Positions 14,945 to 23,335 of a stretch of 64,000 nucleotides of DNA are shown one piece after another. Origin of the DNA: Paenibacillus sp. S150. GTDB taxonomy: Bacteria > Bacillota > Bacilli > Paenibacillales > Paenibacillaceae. Both the position numbers and the translations under genes were made by a program. Within the stretch, counting starts at the first letter, position 1. The number at the start of each line of letters is the position of its first letter. The notes beneath the pieces are model-generated. The model had not been told where the DNA came from. It saw nothing but the letters and a program-made list of their open reading frames with translations, and searched no databases. The stretch spans positions 1 to 64,000 of the forward strand of contig NZ_JACBYI010000040.1 in NCBI RefSeq assembly GCF_019352175.1. Reading direction: 5' to 3'.

Positions 14945-15253
14945 TTAGTCTCCTTTCTCATTGGCACTTTTTCCAGCCGGTGCACCGTACTTCGTGACTG
15001 CAAAACGCAGCTTTCCGTTTGTCACCCGGCCGGTTTCTTCCAAACTGTTCACAATCTCACTGCTGATGAAGGGTATGAGCTCCAAATGCTGAATATTCTT
15101 CTTCTTCGGCCCATCAAACTTGCGTTTGTCCCCATCGGCAATATATACAAATCTGCTATCCACAACTGCGATAACAACGGCAATCTCTCCGGCATCCTTG
15201 CCTTTGAGAATTCTCACTAATTGACCAATCTGCGGGCTTCCCCCAGTATTCAC
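14945..15253 (-). CDS. KOW-domain RNA-binding protein (L14e-like)
   Basis: A 102-residue protein with an N-terminal KOW motif (IGQLVRILKGKDAGEIAVVI) followed by DSRFVYIADGDKRKFDGPKKKNIQHLEL, which resembles archaeal and eukaryotic ribosomal protein eL14. Bacillota carry such a gene between map and infA (ybzG in Bacillus), and its role is not well established. The C-terminal third (SLEETGRVTNGKLRFAVTKYG) is less conserved. It starts with GTG after AGGTGATC and overlaps the spacing of map and infA tightly, so it is co-translated with the ribosomal genes. Confidence 0.85.
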   Translation of the reverse strand: MNTGGSPQIGQLVRILKGKDAGEIAVVIAVVDSRFVYIADGDKRKFDGPKKKNIQHLELIPFISSEIVNSLEETGRVTNGKLRFAVTKYGAPAGKSANEKGD

Positions 15254-15264
15254 GTGAAGATCAC

Positions 15265-16017
15265 CTACGCATTCAGTTTCGTGAAAATTTCCATGCCGTC
15301 CGGTGTAACCGCTACTGTATGCTCAAAATGAGCACACAATGAACCGTCTACCGTAACGACCGTCCAGTTATCTTCCAGCGTTCTGACATATCTGTCCCCA
15401 GCGTTCACCATCGGCTCAATCGCGAGCACCATACCCGGCTTCAGACGCGGTCCGCGGTCCGCTATGCCATAATTCGGAATTTGCGGTTCTTCATGCAGTT
15501 CTGCCCCAATGCCATGACCAACATACTCGCGCACGACGGAGAATCCGGCAGCCTCAATGTATTGCTGAATGGCATGGGAGATTGTAAACAAGCGCACGTC
15601 CGGTTTAACTAAAGCCAGTCCCGCGTACAAGGAGCCTTCCGTGACGTCCAGCAGGCGCTGGGCCTCTTCGGAAATGCTGCCCACCCCGTAGGTCCAGGCG
15701 GAATCACCGTGATAACCGCGGTACTCTGCACCGATGTCCAGCGTTACGATATCGCCTTCGACCAGTTTACGCTTACCCGGAAATCCATGCACCAATTGTT
15801 CGTTGACTGAAGCGCAAATGCTGGCAGGAAAACCGTTGTAGCCTTTGAAAGACGGCACAGCACCTTGACTGCGAATGTATTGATCGGCGATTCTGTCGAG
15901 TTCTCCGGTCGTAATGCCTGGCTGGATAGCCTCAGCAATCAGACGGTGACTCTCGGCAACAATTCGACCAGCTTCCCTCATAAAGGCAAGTTCCTGTTCG
16001 GATTTACAAATGATCAT
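15265..16017 (-). CDS. map: methionine aminopeptidase, type I
   Basis: Map removes the initiator methionine from nascent proteins. The 250-residue protein has the five metal ligands visible as D in TLDIGAEY, D in YHGDSAWTY, H in YVGHGIG, E in AIEPMV and E near FEHTVAVT. The ATG at 16017 lies four bases beyond the adk stop and nine bases after GAGG. The adk-map-KOW-infA order is standard in Bacillota. Confidence 0.97.
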   Translation of the reverse strand: MIICKSEQELAFMREAGRIVAESHRLIAEAIQPGITTGELDRIADQYIRSQGAVPSFKGYNGFPASICASVNEQLVHGFPGKRKLVEGDIVTLDIGAEYRGYHGDSAWTYGVGSISEEAQRLLDVTEGSLYAGLALVKPDVRLFTISHAIQQYIEAAGFSVVREYVGHGIGAELHEEPQIPNYGIADRGPRLKPGMVLAIEPMVNAGDRYVRTLEDNWTVVTVDGSLCAHFEHTVAVTPDGMEIFTKLNA

Positions 16018-16021
16018 TACA

Positions 16022-16666
16022 CTAACCTCGCAGCAAAGATACGATTTCGGAAGAAACGACATTGATTTCGTTTTCTCCGTTCACCTGACGCACAAGACCT
16101 TTATTGTCATAAAACGCAAGCAGCGGCGCTGTCTTATTATCATACTCGTCCAGACGCTTGCCTACACTTTCTTCATTGTCATCCGGACGTTGATACAATT
16201 CACCGCCATCAATGTCGCAAATGCCTTCTTGCTTCGGCGGGTTAAAAATCAAGTGGTAGGATGTTCCGCAAACGGTACAGATCCGGCGTCCGGTAAGACG
16301 CGCCATCAGCAGTCCACGGTCCACATTCAAGTTGATTACATGATCCAGGGAACGGTTCAAGCGGCTCAAAATATCTCCCAGCGCTTCCGCTTGCGAAAGG
16401 GTTCTTGGAAAGCCATCCAATAAGAAACCTTTTTCGCAATCGGACTGCTGCAGCCGTTCTTCAACAATTCCAATGGTCACATCATCAGGTACAAGCAAGC
16501 CTTGATCAATATAAGATTTGGCCTTAAGTCCCACGGGTGTGCCTTGCTTGATTGCCAAGCGGAAAGCATCGCCAGTCGAAATATGAGGAATCCCCAACTC
16601 TTGTACAACTACAGCTGCCTGTGTTCCCTTGCCCGCCCCAGGAGGGCCCATGAATAAAATGTTCAC
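16022..16666 (-). CDS. adk: adenylate kinase
   Basis: Adk interconverts AMP, ADP and ATP. The 214-residue protein begins with GTG after GGGGAGAAG and has the P loop GPPGAGKGTQ and the DGFPRT segment. The long LID domain carries a zinc site: CTVC, then C and D in ICDID, the Cys3-Asp arrangement known from Bacillus subtilis. It follows secY in the spc operon. An upstream ATG would add 16 residues without a ribosome binding site and is rejected. Confidence 0.97.
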   Translation of the reverse strand: MNILFMGPPGAGKGTQAAVVVQELGIPHISTGDAFRLAIKQGTPVGLKAKSYIDQGLLVPDDVTIGIVEERLQQSDCEKGFLLDGFPRTLSQAEALGDILSRLNRSLDHVINLNVDRGLLMARLTGRRICTVCGTSYHLIFNPPKQEGICDIDGGELYQRPDDNEESVGKRLDEYDNKTAPLLAFYDNKGLVRQVNGENEINVVSSEIVSLLRG

Positions 16667-16763
16667 GATTTCTCTTCTCCCCCCAAAAGTTCGCCACCAA
16701 GCAAGAAACAGCACAATAGGTGCCGGGAAGTCTGAGCGTCCATGCTTCGCCGGAACCTATCGA

Positions 16764-18062
16764 CTATTTATTGATGAAGCCTTTGTAGTGGCGTTTGATC
16801 AATTGGCTCTCGATCTGCTTCATCGTATCCAGCGCTACGCCGACCACGATCAACAGCGCTGTACCGCCAATCTGCACCTGCCGGGGCAAACCGGACAGAG
16901 AACCGAAGAGTACAGGCATGATAGAAATAACGGCCAGAAAAAGTGCACCGGACATCGTCAGGCGTGACATAACTCTGGTCAAATACTTCTCGGTTGCTTT
17001 ACCTGGACGGATACCAGGAATGTAACCACCATTCTTTTTCATGTTGTCAGCCATTTGCTGAGGGTTCATCTGGACAAATGTGTAGAAGAACGTAAATCCG
17101 ATGATCATGATCACATAGAGGACCATACCTAGCGGCTTATCATGAGCAAGATTATTAGTGATCCACTTAGCCCATTCATGCGTTGACCAAAAGCTCGAGA
17201 TTACAATCGGAAATTGAAGCAGTGAAACCGCGAAGATAACCGGGATTACACCAGCCGCATTAATCTTGAGCGGAATATGTGTATTCTGTCCACCATACAT
17301 TTTGTTACCGACGACGCGCTTGGCGTATTGTACAGGAATTTTTCGGATTCCCTGCTGTACGAAGATAACTCCGACAACAATCGCCACAATCACAATCAGA
17401 ACAATAACGACTTTAAGAATATTCAGGAACACCTGATCCGGCTGAATAAAGTTTGATTGTGCCGTAGTCGTGATATATCCCGGGATGGCTGCGACGATTC
17501 CCGCAAAAATCAGGATCGAAATCCCGTTTCCTATTCCCTTTTCCGTAATCTGCTCACCCAGCCACATCAGGAATGATGTACCAGCCGTCAAAATGATCGC
17601 AATGAGCAGGTAATCTGCAAAGGTTGCATTAGGAATCATCTCTGTGCCATAAATCCGGTTAAAACCGATAGATGTGGCAAACGCTTGAATCAAACCTAGC
17701 ACTACTGTGCCGTAACGTGTAATTTGCGCCAGTTGTTTCTTTCCGTGCTCCCCTTGTTTAGCCCATTCAGCAAACTTAGGAACAACATCCATGGAGAGCA
17801 ATTGCACGATGATGGACGCTGTGATGTACGGATAGATACTGATCGCAAATATCGAAAAGTTTTTGAGCGCTCCGCCCGAGAAGGTGTTCAAAAGACCCAT
17901 CAAAGCGTCTCCGCTTTGATTTGCTGATTCCAGTACTTCTTTGTTCACACCGGGAACCGGTACAAACGAACCGATGCGGTAAATGATCAGAACGAACAGG
18001 GTAAACAGGATCTTTTTGCGCAAATCTTCAACATGCCATATATTCTTAAGCGTCTTGAACAT
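16764..18062 (-). CDS. secY: preprotein translocase subunit SecY
   Basis: SecY forms the protein-conducting channel with SecE (also in this window) and SecG. The 432-residue protein has ten membrane segments, the plug-region GGALKNFSIFAISIYPYI and the cytoplasmic loop around RKIPVQYAKRVVGNKMYGGQ that contacts SecA and ribosomes. Its ATG overlaps the rplO stop by one base (TAATG), indicating translational coupling to L15. Confidence 0.98.
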   Translation of the reverse strand: MFKTLKNIWHVEDLRKKILFTLFVLIIYRIGSFVPVPGVNKEVLESANQSGDALMGLLNTFSGGALKNFSIFAISIYPYITASIIVQLLSMDVVPKFAEWAKQGEHGKKQLAQITRYGTVVLGLIQAFATSIGFNRIYGTEMIPNATFADYLLIAIILTAGTSFLMWLGEQITEKGIGNGISILIFAGIVAAIPGYITTTAQSNFIQPDQVFLNILKVVIVLIVIVAIVVGVIFVQQGIRKIPVQYAKRVVGNKMYGGQNTHIPLKINAAGVIPVIFAVSLLQFPIVISSFWSTHEWAKWITNNLAHDKPLGMVLYVIMIIGFTFFYTFVQMNPQQMADNMKKNGGYIPGIRPGKATEKYLTRVMSRLTMSGALFLAVISIMPVLFGSLSGLPRQVQIGGTALLIVVGVALDTMKQIESQLIKRHYKGFINK

Positions 18063-18502
18063 TAGATCACCTCGGTTTTACCGCCGGCAGCCTCGATTTT
18101 CTCTACCGCAGATTGAGAGAACTTATTTGCTTGTACAGTCAATTTAACGGCCAGTTCGCCATTACCGAGGATCTTAATGCCGCTTTTGGAATTTTTGACA
18201 ACACCAGTTTCAAGCAGCAACTGTGGAGTCACTTCAGTTCCTTCAGCAAAGCTGTTCAGATCTTCAAGGTTCACAATCGCATACTCTTTACGGGTAGGAT
18301 TGATGAAACCACGTTTAGGCAGACGACGATAGAGCGGGTTTTGTCCACCTTCGAAGCCTGGACGAACACCGCCGCCGGAACGGGAGTTTTGCCCCTTATG
18401 ACCGCGGCCGGAAGTTTTACCGTTCCCGCTACTAGGGCCACGGCCAACGCGGTTGCGTTCTTTGCGTGAACCTGGAGCTGGAGCAAGTTCATGTAACTTC
18501 AT
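18062..18502 (-). CDS. rplO: 50S ribosomal protein L15
   Basis: L15 is a late-assembly 50S protein. The 146-residue product has the glycine- and arginine-rich N-terminal extension (RVGRGPSSGNGKTSGRGHKGQ) and the compact C-terminal domain typical of the family. The ATG at 18502 lies seven bases after AAGGAGGTG; the GTG nine bases upstream is part of that site. The stop overlaps the secY start. Confidence 0.98.
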   Translation of the reverse strand: MKLHELAPAPGSRKERNRVGRGPSSGNGKTSGRGHKGQNSRSGGGVRPGFEGGQNPLYRRLPKRGFINPTRKEYAIVNLEDLNSFAEGTEVTPQLLLETGVVKNSKSGIKILGNGELAVKLTVQANKFSQSAVEKIEAAGGKTEVI

Positions 18503-18542
18503 CGTTTGCACCTCCTTATATTTGTTAATTTATGCGAGGCGT

Positions 18543-18728
18543 TTAGCCCTCAATTTCAGTAACGGATAACAGGTGACTCACTTTGTTGATCATTCCGCGA
18601 ATCGCAGGAGTATCATTGTGAACCACTGACGAGTTGGTTTTACGCAGGCCGAGCGTCTTAACAGTAACACGTTGTGTTTCCGGACGTCCGATTACGCTGC
18701 GTACGAGGGTGATTTGCAATTTTGCCAT
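18543..18728 (-). CDS. rpmD: 50S ribosomal protein L30
   Basis: The 61-residue protein matches bacterial L30: AKLQITLVRSVIGRPETQR at the start and RGMINKVSHLLSVTEIEG at the end. It is small but unambiguous from its position between rpsE and rplO and its family sequence. Confidence 0.97.
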   Translation of the reverse strand: MAKLQITLVRSVIGRPETQRVTVKTLGLRKTNSSVVHNDTPAIRGMINKVSHLLSVTEIEG

Positions 18729-18742
18729 TGACGTTCCCCTCC

Positions 18743-19240
18743 TTAACCGCGCAGTTCTTCGACAGATTTGCCGCGAAGCTTCGCGACCTCTTCAATGCGT
18801 TTCAGACGGGAAAGTCCCTCCAAAGTTGCATTGACCATGTTCATGGAATTCGAAGAACCCAAAGATTTTGTCAAGATGTCGCCAACGCCTGCCAATTCCA
18901 ACACCGCACGAACAGGACCGCCGGCAATAACGCCAGTACCTTCCGATGCTGGTTTCAGCAGCACGCGTCCTGCGCCGAAATGTCCAGTAACCAGATGGGG
19001 GATCGAAGTTCCTACGATTGGAATGTGAATCAGGTTTTTCTTGGCGTCTTCAATGCCTTTACGGATGGCATCCGGAACTTCGCCGGCTTTACCGATCCCA
19101 GCACCGACGTAGCCGTTGCCGTCGCCCACAACAACAAGTGCGCTAAAGCTGAAACGGCGTCCGCCTTTTACAACTTTTGCAACACGGTTAATGTGTACAA
19201 CTCTTTCTGTCAGTTCTAAACTGTTCGGATCTACACGCAA
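18743..19240 (-). CDS. rpsE: 30S ribosomal protein S5
   Basis: S5 contributes to the mRNA entry channel and decoding accuracy. The 165-residue protein has the N-terminal double-stranded RNA-binding domain (VVHINRVAKVVKGGRRFSFSALVVVG) and the C-terminal GTGVIAGGPVRAVLELAG region. The loop where spectinomycin-resistance changes occur looks ordinary. It starts with TTG seven bases after GGAGGTT; no ATG or GTG fits. Confidence 0.97.
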   Translation of the reverse strand: MRVDPNSLELTERVVHINRVAKVVKGGRRFSFSALVVVGDGNGYVGAGIGKAGEVPDAIRKGIEDAKKNLIHIPIVGTSIPHLVTGHFGAGRVLLKPASEGTGVIAGGPVRAVLELAGVGDILTKSLGSSNSMNMVNATLEGLSRLKRIEEVAKLRGKSVEELRG

Positions 19241-19267
19241 GTCGTTAACCTCCTTTTTAGAAATATT

Positions 19268-19636
19268 CTAGAATTCAAGACCAGCTTCGCGGGCTGCGTT
19301 TGCCAATGCTTGAATCCGTCCATGGTACAAGTAGCCTCCGCGGTCAAATACAACCACAGCGTATCCTTTTTCCTTAGCACGCTCAGCGATCAATTGACCC
19401 ACTTTGCTTGCAGCTTCAACGCTGCCGCCATTACCGATAGTAGCGCTCAGATCTTTGTCCAGTGTAGAGGCAGATACGATAGTAACGCCTGTCACGTCAT
19501 CGATCAGTTGAGCGTAGATGTGTTTCGAAGAACGGAACACGTTCAAACGCGGACGCTCAGCAGTACCCTGGATTTTCTTGCGAACACGCAGGTGTCTTTT
19601 GAGGCGAGCCTTGTTTTTATCTTCTTTTGTAATCAT
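19268..19636 (-). CDS. rplR: 50S ribosomal protein L18
   Basis: L18 binds 5S rRNA together with L5. The 122-residue product has the basic N terminus (KNKARLKRHLRVRKKI), FRSSKHIYAQLIDD and the C-terminal GYLYHGRIQALANAAREAGL. It lies between rplF and rpsE in standard spc-operon order. Confidence 0.98.
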   Translation of the reverse strand: MITKEDKNKARLKRHLRVRKKIQGTAERPRLNVFRSSKHIYAQLIDDVTGVTIVSASTLDKDLSATIGNGGSVEAASKVGQLIAERAKEKGYAVVVFDRGGYLYHGRIQALANAAREAGLEF

Positions 19637-19720
19637 GACTTCCCTTTCACTCCCTTCAGTTTGCCGTAAACAGCTTCACTTTAAGATGCACGGGGTATCT
19701 TACAATTAAGATCAATCCGG

Positions 19721-20263
19721 TTATTTCTTCTTACCGGCTTTACCTTCCTTGCGGATGATACGCTCGCCTTCATATTTGATGCCTTTACCTTTGTATGGCT
19801 CAGGTTCACGTACGGAACGGATCTTGGCAGCATAAGCGCCGACGCGTTCTTTGTCGATACCTTTAACGATGATCTTCGTGTTCGCAGGAACCTCGAACTC
19901 AATGCCCGCTTCCGGTGAAATTTCAACCGGGTGGGAGTAGCCGACGTTCAGTACGATTTTATCTCCGGATTTGCTTGCACGATATCCGACCCCAACCAGC
20001 TCCAGAGATTTCGAGAACCCTTCAGTCACACCGCTAACCATGTTGTTGACAACGGAGCGGGTTGTGCCGTGAAGTGAACGATGCAATTTGTTGTCCGACG
20101 GGCGAACAACGGTAATTTCGTTATTTTCAACTGTAACCTTCATGTCTTTATGAAGCTCACGAGTCAAAGTGCCTTTTGGACCTTTTACTGTAATAACGGC
20201 GTTGTCCAAAGTGACATCTACACCGCTAGGTACTGCGATTGGTTTGCGACCAATACGAGACAT
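19721..20263 (-). CDS. rplF: 50S ribosomal protein L6
   Basis: L6 lies at the base of the L7/L12 stalk near the factor-binding site. The 180-residue protein has two related domains and the family segments SRIGRKPIAVPSGVDV and EPYKGKGIKYEGERI near the end. The ATG at 20263 follows AAGGAGGTG; an in-frame GTG inside that site is rejected as the start. Confidence 0.98.
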   Translation of the reverse strand: MSRIGRKPIAVPSGVDVTLDNAVITVKGPKGTLTRELHKDMKVTVENNEITVVRPSDNKLHRSLHGTTRSVVNNMVSGVTEGFSKSLELVGVGYRASKSGDKIVLNVGYSHPVEISPEAGIEFEVPANTKIIVKGIDKERVGAYAAKIRSVREPEPYKGKGIKYEGERIIRKEGKAGKKK

Positions 20264-20293
20264 GTGTTGCACCTCCTTATCTTGTGACGTTTA

Positions 20294-20692
20294 TTACCAA
20301 ATGTAGCAGACAACTTCTCCGCCCGATTTTGATTGACGAGCTTCTTTGTCGGTCATAACTCCTTTAGATGTGGAGATAATCGCGATTCCAAGGCCGCCGA
20401 GTACACGAGGCACTTCATTGCTCTTCGTGTAAACGCGAAGGCCTGGTTTACTGATTCTTTTAAGACCGGAGATAACGCGCTCCTGGTTCGGGCCGTATTT
20501 CAAGAAGATACGGATAATCCCCTGTTTGCTGTCTTCAACGAATTCAGCATCACGGATGAAACCTTCACGCTTCAGGATGTCCGCGATTTGTTTTTTCATT
20601 GTCGAAGCAGGCATTTCTACCGTCTCGTGACGCACAGTGTTGGCGTTACGAATACGAGTAAGCATATCTGCGATAGGATCAGACATAGTCAT
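20294..20692 (-). CDS. rpsH: 30S ribosomal protein S8
   Basis: S8 binds helix 21 of 16S rRNA in the 30S platform and represses the spc operon in enterobacteria. The 132-residue product begins MTMSDPIADMLTRIRNA and ends GGEVVCYIW, both diagnostic. It begins nine bases after GGAGG. Confidence 0.98.
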   Translation of the reverse strand: MTMSDPIADMLTRIRNANTVRHETVEMPASTMKKQIADILKREGFIRDAEFVEDSKQGIIRIFLKYGPNQERVISGLKRISKPGLRVYTKSNEVPRVLGGLGIAIISTSKGVMTDKEARQSKSGGEVVCYIW

Positions 20693-20724
20693 GTGTGTAA
20701 ACCTCCTTCCCGTTTATAAACTTC

Positions 20725-20910
20725 TTACCAACTTGCTTTTTTCACGCCAGGAATCTGGCCTTTATAAGCTAACTCACGGAAACAAATTCTGCAAATTTTG
20801 AACTTTTGCAGTACCGAATGTGGACGACCGCAACGCTCGCAACGTGTATAAGCACGTACTTTGAACTTGGGCTCGCGTTGTTGTTTAACTTTCATTGAAG
20901 TTTTTGCCAC
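20725..20910 (-). CDS. rpsZ: 30S ribosomal protein S14, zinc type
   Basis: A 61-residue S14 of the short zinc-binding type, with CERCGRPHSVLQKFKICRIC giving the CxxC...CxxC ligand set. The gene stays in the spc operon between rplE and rpsH. Zinc-independent S14 paralogues, where present, lie elsewhere. Some annotations call it rpsN. Confidence 0.97.
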   Translation of the reverse strand: MAKTSMKVKQQREPKFKVRAYTRCERCGRPHSVLQKFKICRICFRELAYKGQIPGVKKASW

Positions 20911-20958
20911 TTAGCCTGACACCTCCTAAACATTTTCGGAGAAATGGATGAACCGTCC

Positions 20959-21501
20959 TTATTTTGTGAAAGGCATTCCCAGCTGAGCCAGAAGCTCACG
21001 GGATTCCTCATCCGTCTTAGCAGTTGTTACAATTACGATGTCCATACCGCGTGCTTTGTCAACTTTATCATATTCGATTTCGGGAAAAATCAATTGATCC
21101 TTAAGACCAAGTGTATAGTTACCGCGACCGTCAAAAGATTTAGTCGAAACCCCGCGGAAGTCACGAACGCGCGGAAGTGTTACGTTAAGCAATTTGTCCA
21201 GGAAGTAATACATGCGCTCTCCGCGCAATGTTACTTTAACCCCGATCGGCATGTTTTCGCGCAGTTTGAAGCCGGCGATGGATTTCTTTGCTTTGGTGAT
21301 TACCGGCTTTTGACCAGCGATCAGTTGCATATCGTTAACTGCAGCATCAAGCACCTTGGAGTTTTGAACAGCATCACCCACACCCATGTTGATGACGATC
21401 TTCTCGATCTTAGGTACCTGCATAACAGTTGTATAGTTGAACTTCTGCATCAAAGCAGGTGTGATTTCATTCAGAAAACGTTCTTTCATTCTTGCCGCCA
21501 T
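20959..21501 (-). CDS. rplE: 50S ribosomal protein L5
   Basis: L5 binds 5S rRNA and forms an inter-subunit bridge with S13. The 180-residue protein shows YTTVMQVPKIEKIVINMGVG, KKSIAGFKLRENMPIGVKVTLRG in separate conserved blocks and the C-terminal DEESRELLAQLGMPF. Position and length are standard. Confidence 0.98.
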   Translation of the reverse strand: MAARMKERFLNEITPALMQKFNYTTVMQVPKIEKIVINMGVGDAVQNSKVLDAAVNDMQLIAGQKPVITKAKKSIAGFKLRENMPIGVKVTLRGERMYYFLDKLLNVTLPRVRDFRGVSTKSFDGRGNYTLGLKDQLIFPEIEYDKVDKARGMDIVIVTTAKTDEESRELLAQLGMPFTK

Positions 21502-21531
21502 GAAGATTTACCTCCTTTCTTTAGGACTGTA

Positions 21532-21885
21532 TTAGTCGATAATCTCTCCGGATCTCTTAGCTACCCGAACCTTTTTACCGTTATCGAGCACTTTGTAACC
21601 AATACGGGTAACTTTACCGCTCTTCGGATCAATGTGCATTACGTTGGACACATGAATCGAAGCTTCTTGCTCGATGATTCCACCCTGCGGATTCAACTGG
21701 TTCGGCTTCTGGTGTTTTTTCACCATGTTCACGCCTTCTACCAGGACGCGGTTTTGACGAGGATAAGCAGCGATGACACGGCCTTTTTTACCTTTGTCTT
21801 TCCCGCTGATCACAAGCACCACATCATCCTTCTTCACGTGCAGTTTATTGTTGTGGGATTCCAGAACTTTTTTCACTCTAGGCAT
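21532..21885 (-). CDS. rplX: 50S ribosomal protein L24
   Basis: L24 initiates 50S assembly by binding the 5' end of 23S rRNA. The KOW domain is clear (KKDDVVLVISGKDKGKKGRV), as is the family tail ending in KRSGEIID. At 117 residues it is about a dozen longer than the usual form because of an N-terminal extension (PRVKKVLESHNNKLH). The ATG has a good AGGAGGTG, so the extension is probably real. An unusual 108-base gap with repeats precedes it. Confidence 0.96.
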   Translation of the reverse strand: MPRVKKVLESHNNKLHVKKDDVVLVISGKDKGKKGRVIAAYPRQNRVLVEGVNMVKKHQKPNQLNPQGGIIEQEASIHVSNVMHIDPKSGKVTRIGYKVLDNGKKVRVAKRSGEIID

Positions 21886-21993
21886 TTATTACACCTCCTA
21901 TGACACTTTTTGGGGCACGATCAAATCTTCTGGGGCCCCCGAAAAGTACTCGGAATCAGCTTCGAAGCCTTTCGTCACTTTTTGGGGTAGTGT
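21886..21993 (-). repeat. repeat-bearing spacer between rplN and rplX
   Basis: The direct repeat CACTTTTTGGGG occurs at 21904-21915 and 21976-21987, flanking GC-rich palindromic sequence (GGGGCCCC at 21932-21939, TTCGAA nearby). Most neighbouring gaps in this operon are 10-40 bases, so this spacer looks inserted. I see no coding potential. Confidence 0.6.
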
Positions 21994-22362
21994 TTAGATT
22001 ACTTCCGGTGCCAAGGAAACGATCTTCATGTAGTCTTTATCGCGAAGTTCGCGAGCAACTGGTCCGAAGATACGTGTTCCGCGCGGGCTTCTGTCGTCTT
22101 TAACCACAACAGCTGCGTTTTCGTCGAATGCGATGTAAGAGCCATCTTTACGGCGAACGGAACGTTTCGTACGTACAACCACCGCTTTAACAACATCACC
22201 TTTTTTGACAACGCCGCCTGGTGTTGCTTGTTTAACGGAACAAACGATCAAATCACCGATTGCTGCTGTACGGCGTCCGGTACCACCCAGTACGCGGATA
22301 CACATCAGTTCCTTCGCACCAGAGTTGTCAGCCACATGCAAACGTGTAAATGGTTGAATCAT
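21994..22362 (-). CDS. rplN: 50S ribosomal protein L14
   Basis: L14 forms inter-subunit bridges with 16S rRNA. The 122-residue protein runs from MIQPFTRLHVADNSGAKELM to LRDKDYMKIVSLAPEVI and has the normal family length. The ATG at 22362 follows GGAGGAAATTAAT; upstream in-frame starts lack a site. Confidence 0.98.
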   Translation of the reverse strand: MIQPFTRLHVADNSGAKELMCIRVLGGTGRRTAAIGDLIVCSVKQATPGGVVKKGDVVKAVVVRTKRSVRRKDGSYIAFDENAAVVVKDDRSPRGTRIFGPVARELRDKDYMKIVSLAPEVI

Positions 22363-22401
22363 TATTAATTTCCTCCTTCCGATCAAGCTTCATAGGTCGT
22401 C

Positions 22402-22668
22402 TTAGATGATAACCGCTGCTTCTACCACTTCAACAAGTCTCCAGCGTTTGTCCTTGGACAACGGACGAGTTTCCATGACTTTAACAGTATCACCGATCTT
22501 TGCAATGTTCTCTTCATCATGTGCCTTGAATTTCTTCGTGGACTTGATGCGTTTGTGATACAGATTGTGCTTTTTATAGGTTTCAACAGCAATTACGATG
22601 GTCTTATCCATTTTGTCGCTGACTACTTTACCGATCAGCACTTTACGTGCATTACGTTCTTCGCTCAT
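22402..22668 (-). CDS. rpsQ: 30S ribosomal protein S17
   Basis: S17 is a primary 16S rRNA-binding OB-fold protein. The 88-residue product has RKVLIGKVVSDKMDKTIVIA and the conserved METRPLSKDKRWRLVEVVE. It lies between rpmC and rplN in the standard order. Confidence 0.98.
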   Translation of the reverse strand: MSEERNARKVLIGKVVSDKMDKTIVIAVETYKKHNLYHKRIKSTKKFKAHDEENIAKIGDTVKVMETRPLSKDKRWRLVEVVEAAVII

Positions 22669-22711
22669 AGTTAGCCTCCTTCCTGATTACGGATTATAAA
22701 TCCGCCGTCAC

Positions 22712-22909
22712 TTAACTAATCCCAAGTACTCTTTGATGGATAACGGTTTTAGCACGAGCTATTTCCCTGCGCACGTCACGAATCCGAGTCGGGTTATCCA
22801 GTTGGCCAGTCGCCAATTGAAAACGGAGATTGAAGAGTTCTTCTTTGAAACCGGCGATCTTCTGTTCAATCTCGGCAGTGGTTAAGTTGCGAAGTTCATT
22901 AGCTTTCAT
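22712..22909 (-). CDS. rpmC: 50S ribosomal protein L29
   Basis: L29 lies at the polypeptide exit, part of the docking site for SRP and trigger factor. The 65-residue protein begins MKANELRNLTTAEIEQKI and ends HQRVLGIS. The ATG at 22909 sits inside the end of rplP (11-base overlap), with GGTGGTG as its site, so translation is probably coupled to L16. Confidence 0.97.
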   Translation of the reverse strand: MKANELRNLTTAEIEQKIAGFKEELFNLRFQLATGQLDNPTRIRDVRREIARAKTVIHQRVLGIS

Positions 22910-23333
22910 TTGCTTCACCACCCAATTCTTCACGTTTCACAAACTTAGTCTTTACAGGCAGCTTGTGAGCGGCAAGACGCATCGCTTCACGAGCGATTTC
23001 TTCCGACACGCCTCCGAGTTCGAACATAATCTTGCCCGGTTTAACTACGGCTACCCATTTCTCAACGTTACCTTTACCACTACCCATACGAACCTCGAGA
23101 GGCTTCTGAGTAATAGGCTTATCCGGGAAAATCTTGATCCAAACCTGACCACCACGTTTGATGTAACGTGTCATTGCAATACGGGCAGCTTCGATCTGAC
23201 GGTTAGTGATCCAAGATGGCTCCAAAGCTTGCAGGCCATATTCGCCGAAGTTCAGCTCAGTGCCGCCCTTTGCCATCCCCCTCATGTGACCGCGTTGTTG
23301 CTTGCGGTGTTTAACGCGTTTTGGTACCAACAT
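22899..23333 (-). CDS. rplP: 50S ribosomal protein L16
   Basis: L16 organises the A-site tRNA region of the 50S. The 144-residue product has MLVPKRVKHRKQQRGHMRG and the RGGQVWIKIFPDKPITQKPLE block. It starts two bases after the rpsC stop and overlaps rpmC at its end. Confidence 0.98.
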   Translation of the reverse strand: MLVPKRVKHRKQQRGHMRGMAKGGTELNFGEYGLQALEPSWITNRQIEAARIAMTRYIKRGGQVWIKIFPDKPITQKPLEVRMGSGKGNVEKWVAVVKPGKIMFELGGVSEEIAREAMRLAAHKLPVKTKFVKREELGGEANES

Positions 23334-23335
23334 GA

